DNA of 64,000 bases from Conexibacter woesei Iso977N (lineage in GTDB: Bacteria; Actinomycetota; Thermoleophilia; Solirubrobacterales; Solirubrobacteraceae). The translations under genes and the position numbers were made by a program. Under the pieces are notes generated by a model. The model saw only the letters and a list, made by a program, of their open reading frames with translations, had not been told where the DNA came from and did no database searches. Shown one piece after another: positions 58,972 to 64,000 of the stretch (position 1 is its first letter; the number at the start of each line of letters is the position of its first letter). Location: the NCBI RefSeq assembly GCF_000424625.1, contig NZ_AUKG01000001.1:1-64000 (forward strand), given 5' to 3'.

Positions 58972-59940
58972 TTGTTGTTGAGCGACCACACCACCTTGCG
59001 CCTCGGCGGCCCCGCCGCGCGCTTCGTCGCGGCGGAGACCGACGCCGCGGTGATCGCCGCGGTCGCCGGCGACCCGGACGCGCTGATCCTCGGCGGCGGG
59101 TCGAACCTCGTCGTCGGCGACGCGGGCTACGACGGGACGGTGGTGAAGGTCGCGACGCGCGGCATCGAGCGCGAGGGCGACACGCTGCACGTCGCGGCCG
59201 GCGAGGTGTGGGACGACGTCGTCCGCCACACGATCGCGCAGGGGCTCGCCGGGATCGAGTGCCTCTCCGGGATCCCCGGCTCGACGGGCGCGACGCCGAT
59301 CCAGAACGTCGGCGCGTACGGGCAGGAGGTGAGCGACACCATCGTCTCGGTGCGCGCCTACGACCGCCGCGGCGGCAAGGTGGTCGACCTCACGCCTGAG
59401 CAGTGCGGCTTCGCGTACCGCGACTCGATGTTCAAGCAGACGCCGGGCGCGTTCGTCGTGTTGCGCGTGTCGTTCCGGCTCGCGGCGGGACCGCCTGGGG
59501 CGATCCGGTACGGCGAGCTGGCCCGCGCGGTCGGTGAGAACGCCACGCTGGCCGAAGTGCGCGAGGCGGTCCTCGCCCTGCGCCGCGGCAAGGGCATGGT
59601 GCTGGACCCCGACGACCACGACACCTGGTCGGCCGGCTCGTTCTTCACCAACCCGATCCTCGACGCCGACGCGATCCCCGACGGCGCGCCCGCGTTCCCC
59701 CAGCCCGATGGGCGCGTCAAGACGAGCGCCGCGTGGCTGATCGACCATGCCGGGTTCGCGAAGGGCTTCGCGCTCCCGGACAGCAACGTCGCGATCTCCA
59801 CCAAGCACGTCCTGGCCCTCACCAACCGCGGCGGCGGGACGACGGCGCAGCTCACGACGCTGGCGCAGGAGATCCAGCGCGGCGTCAGCGACACCTACAA
59901 CATCGCGCTCGTCCCCGAGCCCGTCTTCGTGCGGACCTAG
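58972..59940 (+). CDS. murB: UDP-N-acetylenolpyruvoylglucosamine reductase MurB
   Basis: 322 residues from one of three consecutive TTG codons (58972, 58975, 58978); homology begins at once with [16 protein letters not shown] is bound by [16 protein letters not shown] and [21 protein letters not shown]. Active-site marks: YRDSMFK (Arg/Tyr region), the proton-donating Ser in SAGSFFTNP and the Glu near the C-terminal VPEPVF. It reduces UDP-GlcNAc-enolpyruvate to UDP-MurNAc with NADPH in peptidoglycan synthesis. It lies apart from a mur/fts cluster and is divergent from the J-protein gene. Confidence 0.95.
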   Translation: MLLSDHTTLRLGGPAARFVAAETDAAVIAAVAGDPDALILGGGSNLVVGDAGYDGTVVKVATRGIEREGDTLHVAAGEVWDDVVRHTIAQGLAGIECLSGIPGSTGATPIQNVGAYGQEVSDTIVSVRAYDRRGGKVVDLTPEQCGFAYRDSMFKQTPGAFVVLRVSFRLAAGPPGAIRYGELARAVGENATLAEVREAVLALRRGKGMVLDPDDHDTWSAGSFFTNPILDADAIPDGAPAFPQPDGRVKTSAAWLIDHAGFAKGFALPDSNVAISTKHVLALTNRGGGTTAQLTTLAQEIQRGVSDTYNIALVPEPVFVRT

Positions 59941-59980
59941 CCGCGTTCGCGTCAAAGGAACGCGCGGGTACACAGAAGCG

Positions 59981-60340
59981 ATGCCCGACCGCGCGATCAT
60001 CCCGCTCGCCCTCGCCGTCATGGGCGGCTTCTTCATCGGCCTCGTCGGGTCGGTGCTGCTCCTGCAGGACGGCCCGATCGTCGTGCTGGCGGTGGCCGGC
60101 GCCTCCGCGACCGCGCTCGGCGGGCTGGTCTCCGTCGTCGGGATCCCCGGCGAGGGCCGCGCCACCGTCGCCATCCTCCGGGCCTTCTACGGCGCGCTCC
60201 TGTTCCTCGCCATCGACCTCGGCCTGGTCCAGTTCCTGCGCAACGGCTCCTTCATCTACGCGCTCGTCCTGTGGATCGCCGGCGCGTTCGCCGCGGCGAT
60301 GCTCGTCACGCCCCGCGTGCGAGACCCGCACCGCGCGTAG
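59981..60340 (+). CDS. Small four-span membrane protein, unknown
   Basis: 119 residues from ATG 59981 with four hydrophobic segments: [67 protein letters not shown] and [19 protein letters not shown]. Short loops and a basic tail (RVRDPHRA). I do not recognise the family. It lies 40 bases after murB and 22 bases before the ABC-F gene on the same strand and may be co-transcribed with either. Confidence 0.75.
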   Translation: MPDRAIIPLALAVMGGFFIGLVGSVLLLQDGPIVVLAVAGASATALGGLVSVVGIPGEGRATVAILRAFYGALLFLAIDLGLVQFLRNGSFIYALVLWIAGAFAAAMLVTPRVRDPHRA

Positions 60341-60362
60341 AAGCTCCTATCCTGAGGGGTCA

Positions 60363-62021
<1,659 letters not shown>

Positions 62022-62031
62022 CTGTAGGGCG

Positions 62032-62058
62032 CGGCGGCGGCGCCTCAGCGCGCCGCCG
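62032..62058. terminator. GC-rich hairpin between convergent ettA and H1-like genes
   Basis: CGGCGGCG (62032-62039) pairs with CGCCGCCG (62051-62058); an inner GCGC-CTCA-GCGC can form as an alternative top. It fills the 47-base gap between two convergent genes and so may end both transcripts. No T tract. Confidence 0.45.
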
Positions 62059-62068
62059 GCCGCAGGGC

Positions 62069-62389
62069 CTACTTCCTGGCGGCCTTCTTCTTGCGCGTCG
62101 CGGCCGCCTTCTTGGCGGCCGCGCTGCGCTTGGCCTTGAGCTGGGCCGCGTTCTTCCTGCGCGTGGCCGCCGCCTTCCTGCCGGCGGCCCTGCGCTTGTC
62201 CGGGCCCCTGAGGACCTCGGTGCGGATCGCGGCGGTCGCGTCCTCCAGCTGGTCCAGGAGCGCGCGGGCCTGCTGCTCGCCCTTCTTCGCGCCGCCGCGG
62301 CCGCCGGCGATGACGGTCGCGACGCGCTTGCGGATGCCGTCCGCGTGCAGGCGCGCGATGAGGTCTTCCTGCTTGCTGTTGTTGGCCAT
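62069..62389 (-). CDS. Histone-H1-like basic nucleoid protein
   Basis: 106 residues. The N-terminal 60 are a small helical domain (SKQEDLIARLHADGIRKRVATVIAGG, then ARALLDQLEDATAAIRTEV). The last 45 are Lys/Arg/Ala-rich (KRRAAGRKAAATRRKNAAQLKAKRSAAAKKAAATRKKKAARK), like the tails of histone H1 and of actinobacterial HupB/Lsr2-associated proteins. It should bind DNA without sequence preference and help to compact the nucleoid. The AAATRR/KKAAATRKKK units repeat, so length may vary between strains. Confidence 0.8.
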   Translation of the reverse strand: MANNSKQEDLIARLHADGIRKRVATVIAGGRGGAKKGEQQARALLDQLEDATAAIRTEVLRGPDKRRAAGRKAAATRRKNAAQLKAKRSAAAKKAAATRKKKAARK

Positions 62390-62424
62390 GCGGAAAGCGT
62401 GCCCGGCGCGGCTAGCCTCGATGC

Positions 62425-63273
62425 ATGCCCGCGACCATCCACATCACCGAGTACACCGATCCCGCCTGCCCGTGGGCGTTCTCGGCGGAGCCGTTCCGCT
62501 ACAAGCTGGAGTGGCTGTACGGCGACGCGATCGCGTGGAGCACGCGGATGGTCGGGCTGTCGGAGGACCCCGAGGACGCGGTCCGCGCCGGGTTCACGCC
62601 CGAGGTGCTCAGCCAGGCGCTGGCGAGGATCGCCGACCTGCACGGGATGCCGATCGACACGTCGATCCGGGAGCGGATGTCCGCGTCGATCCCGGCCTGC
62701 CGTGCCGTCGTCGCGACGCGCCTGAACGCACCCGACCGCGAGCGCGCCGTGCTGCGCGCGCTGCGGCTCCGGAACTTCAGGGGCGAGCCGCTCGACGCCG
62801 ACGAGACGCTTGCGGGCGCCGCGAGCGACGCACGCGTGGACCCCGCCGACCTCGCCGCCTGGATGGCCGACCCCGCCACCCAGGACGCGCTCGACGCCGA
62901 CATGGCCGCGGCCCGCGAGCCCACCGCCGCGGCGCGCGTGATGGATGCCCGCCTGGCCGACTGGCCCGGCGGCCGGCGCTACACGTGCCCGTCCTACGAG
63001 CTGGTCCGCGCGAGCGACGGCCTCCAGCTGTCGGCCCCCGGCTTCCAGCCCTTCCGCGTCTACGACGTCCTGACCGCCAACCTCGCCCCCGAGATCGAAC
63101 GCCGCGACAAGCCCACCGACGTCGCCACCGTCCTCGAATGGTCCGGCGAGCCGCTGGCGACCCGCGAGATCGCCGAGATCTGCGAGATCACCGACGAAGA
63201 AGCCCACACCCAGCTCCTCGAAGTCGCCACCCCCGACAACGTCGGCACCTCCGCCTTCTGGACGCTGCACTAG
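62425..63273 (+). CDS. DsbA-fold (FrnE/HCCA isomerase-like) protein
   Basis: 282 residues. Thioredoxin/DsbA fold with a large helical insert: EYTDPACPWAFSAEPFRYKLEWLYG at the start, where the usual CxxC has a single Cys (CPWA), then the helical domain and YTCPSYELVRASDGLQLSAPGFQPFRVYD near the cis-Pro loop. With one Cys it is unlikely to be a dithiol oxidase; related proteins are 2-hydroxychromene-2-carboxylate isomerases or glutathione-S-transferase kappa types. No signal peptide. The C-terminus has a winged-helix-like segment (TREIAEICEITDEEAHTQLLEVATPDN). A hairpin follows the stop. Confidence 0.82.
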   Translation: MPATIHITEYTDPACPWAFSAEPFRYKLEWLYGDAIAWSTRMVGLSEDPEDAVRAGFTPEVLSQALARIADLHGMPIDTSIRERMSASIPACRAVVATRLNAPDRERAVLRALRLRNFRGEPLDADETLAGAASDARVDPADLAAWMADPATQDALDADMAAAREPTAAARVMDARLADWPGGRRYTCPSYELVRASDGLQLSAPGFQPFRVYDVLTANLAPEIERRDKPTDVATVLEWSGEPLATREIAEICEITDEEAHTQLLEVATPDNVGTSAFWTLH

Positions 63274-63290
63274 ACCTACAACAACCCACC

Positions 63291-63312
63291 GCCGTGCCCT
63301 GGCGGGCACGGC
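63291..63312. terminator. Perfect 9-bp hairpin after the DsbA-fold gene
   Basis: GCCGTGCCC (63291-63299) pairs with GGGCACGGC (63304-63312) around TGGC, 18 bases after the stop codon. No T tract. It separates the DsbA-fold gene from the Fic promoter region. Confidence 0.6.
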
Positions 63313-63319
63313 GAGCCGA

Positions 63320-63375
63320 AGTTGTTCGGTTCATTTCGCTGGCGCCCATCCGAACAACTCGATATGTTCGGTTCA
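63320..63375 (+). promoter_or_regulatory. Repeated TGTTCGG sites before the fic gene
   Basis: TGTTCGGTTCA occurs at 63323-63333 and again at 63365-63375, 42 bases apart; between them CCGAACAACT (63350-63359) is the exact inverse of AGTTGTTCGG (63320-63329). The region is less GC-rich than its flanks. The second copy ends two bases before the ATG of the Fic gene and overlaps a possible -10 box (TATGTT, 63363-63368). An operator bound by the Fic protein itself or a partner is the likely reading; this is inferred. Confidence 0.6.
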
Positions 63376-63376
63376 A

Positions 63377-64000
63377 ATGACATCGTCTTCTGCGAACAAC
63401 TATGCAGCTGGCGGAACGCGCGGTCGCCCGCCCCGCGATGTCGTCTACGAGCGTCTGCACGTTCAGATCGGCGAGCTACGCGACCGACTCGGCGGATTGC
63501 CGTCGCCACTGGAAGCCAAGGACATCTGGCGAGGGATCTGGCTCGAGGAAGCACACCATTCGACGGCCATCGAAGGCAACACGCTGGTGCTCAAGCAGGT
63601 CGCGCAGCTCCTCAACGAAGGCCGTGCCGTAGGCGACAAGGAGCTCCGCGAGTACATGGAGGTCCAGGGGTACGGCAACGCCGCCGACTGGGTGTACGGC
63701 CACGGCCTGGACCCCGGAGCCTGGTCGAAGAGCGAGCCTCTGACGATCACCGACCTGCGCCACGTACACCGCTTGGTCATGGACCTCGTCTGGGACGTCG
63801 CCCCGCACCCGCAGGCCACGGATCGTGAACGCCCGGGCTCGTTCCGTGAACACGACATCGAGCCTTTTCCCGAGGGGATGCGACCGCCCTCGTTCGTCGA
63901 CGTCCCACGCCTGGTTTCAGACTGGATCGAAGACGTCAGAGGACTGCCCGGCGCAGATCCGCTGAGCTTTCCCGAAGCGCTGGCTCAGATCCACGCTCGA
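63377..64000 (+). CDS. Fic family protein (N-terminal part; runs off the window)
   Basis: 208 codons from ATG 63377 to the window end, frame still open. The N-terminal helical part (RPPRDVVYERLHVQIGELRDRLGGLPSP) is followed by the inhibitory helix motif (S/T)xxxE(G/N): STAIEGN at 62-68, typical of class II Fic proteins whose N-terminal helix blocks ATP. TLVLKQVAQLLNEG and ELREYMEVQGYGNAADWV follow as in the family. The catalytic HPFxDGNGR lies beyond the end and cannot be checked. Fic enzymes transfer AMP (or another nucleotide part) to target proteins. It starts almost directly after its repeated promoter sites, so the mRNA may be leaderless. Confidence 0.85.
   Translation, partial: MTSSSANNYAAGGTRGRPPRDVVYERLHVQIGELRDRLGGLPSPLEAKDIWRGIWLEEAHHSTAIEGNTLVLKQVAQLLNEGRAVGDKELREYMEVQGYGNAADWVYGHGLDPGAWSKSEPLTITDLRHVHRLVMDLVWDVAPHPQATDRERPGSFREHDIEPFPEGMRPPSFVDVPRLVSDWIEDVRGLPGADPLSFPEALAQIHAR

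Overview
The window is very GC-rich throughout and its codons end almost always in G or C. Together with a nucS mismatch endonuclease, a Kgd-type 2-oxoglutarate dehydrogenase, DUF3817, DUF35/Ltp2-like lipid enzymes and many secreted proteins with basic 'granule-like' C-termini, this points to an actinomycete, most likely a soil member of the Thermoleophilia/Solirubrobacterales. The lineage is inferred from gene content, not from a marker gene. I recognise no rRNA, tRNA, CRISPR array, insertion sequence, integrase or phage gene. The window reads as ordinary chromosome, densely packed, with many 4-bp ATGA/GTGA overlaps and many convergent genes that overlap tail to tail.

Layout. 0-9 kb: small VOC proteins, pyruvate kinase, a TVP38/ABC1-kinase/metallo-hydrolase run, a proline racemase plus HAD pair, and a shortened GCS2-like protein. 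8.8-14 kb: divergent marR/MFS pair, Ppx-HD phosphatase and a PAS-GGDEF-EAL protein. 14-20 kb: ketopantoate-reductase-like gene, then a tightly coupled operon DUF35 / Ltp2-like thiolase / AGPS-like flavoenzyme / LOG protein. 20-24.5 kb: one 1420-residue polypeptide holding two lipoyl domains, an E3-binding domain, an E2 core and a complete E1, i.e. almost the whole oxoglutarate dehydrogenase complex. 24.5-31 kb: AlkZ-like winged-helix protein, DUF952/DUF1028, alkyltransferase-like protein, cupin, YjbQ, methyltransferase, two tandem S51 peptidase-like genes and a crotonase.

31-41 kb is a secretome block (M28 aminopeptidase, CocE/S15 hydrolase, a Gly-rich Ig-like protein, a probable seven-bladed propeller) that also holds nucS. 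Inside it, at 37.3-38.3 kb, lies a lower-GC stretch without a convincing large gene that ends in what looks like a decayed copy of the nucS 5' end. 41-47 kb: TetR with a divergent drug-type ABC exporter, a large LuxR-type ATPase regulator, a DHFR-like reductase. 47.5-54.5 kb: sarcosine-oxidase-like flavoprotein, secreted glycosidase, a Cys-less LOV-like/GGDEF/EAL/DICT protein, and a secreted PQQ-type propeller. 54.5-64 kb: ThDP enzyme with a 2-hydroxyacid dehydrogenase, PPOX protein, J-domain/TPR protein, murB, EttA-like ABC-F, a histone-H1-like protein, a DsbA-fold protein, and a Fic protein cut by the window end.

Themes: both c-di-GMP proteins have damaged GGDEF motifs but intact-looking EAL domains, so the local signalling output should be c-di-GMP breakdown or sensing. 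Several enzymes keep their fold but miss family-defining catalytic residues (GCS2-like, Ltp2-like thiolase, Cys-less LOV, Trp-type alkyltransferase-like protein, AlkZ-like). The most unusual single object is the fused oxoglutarate dehydrogenase.
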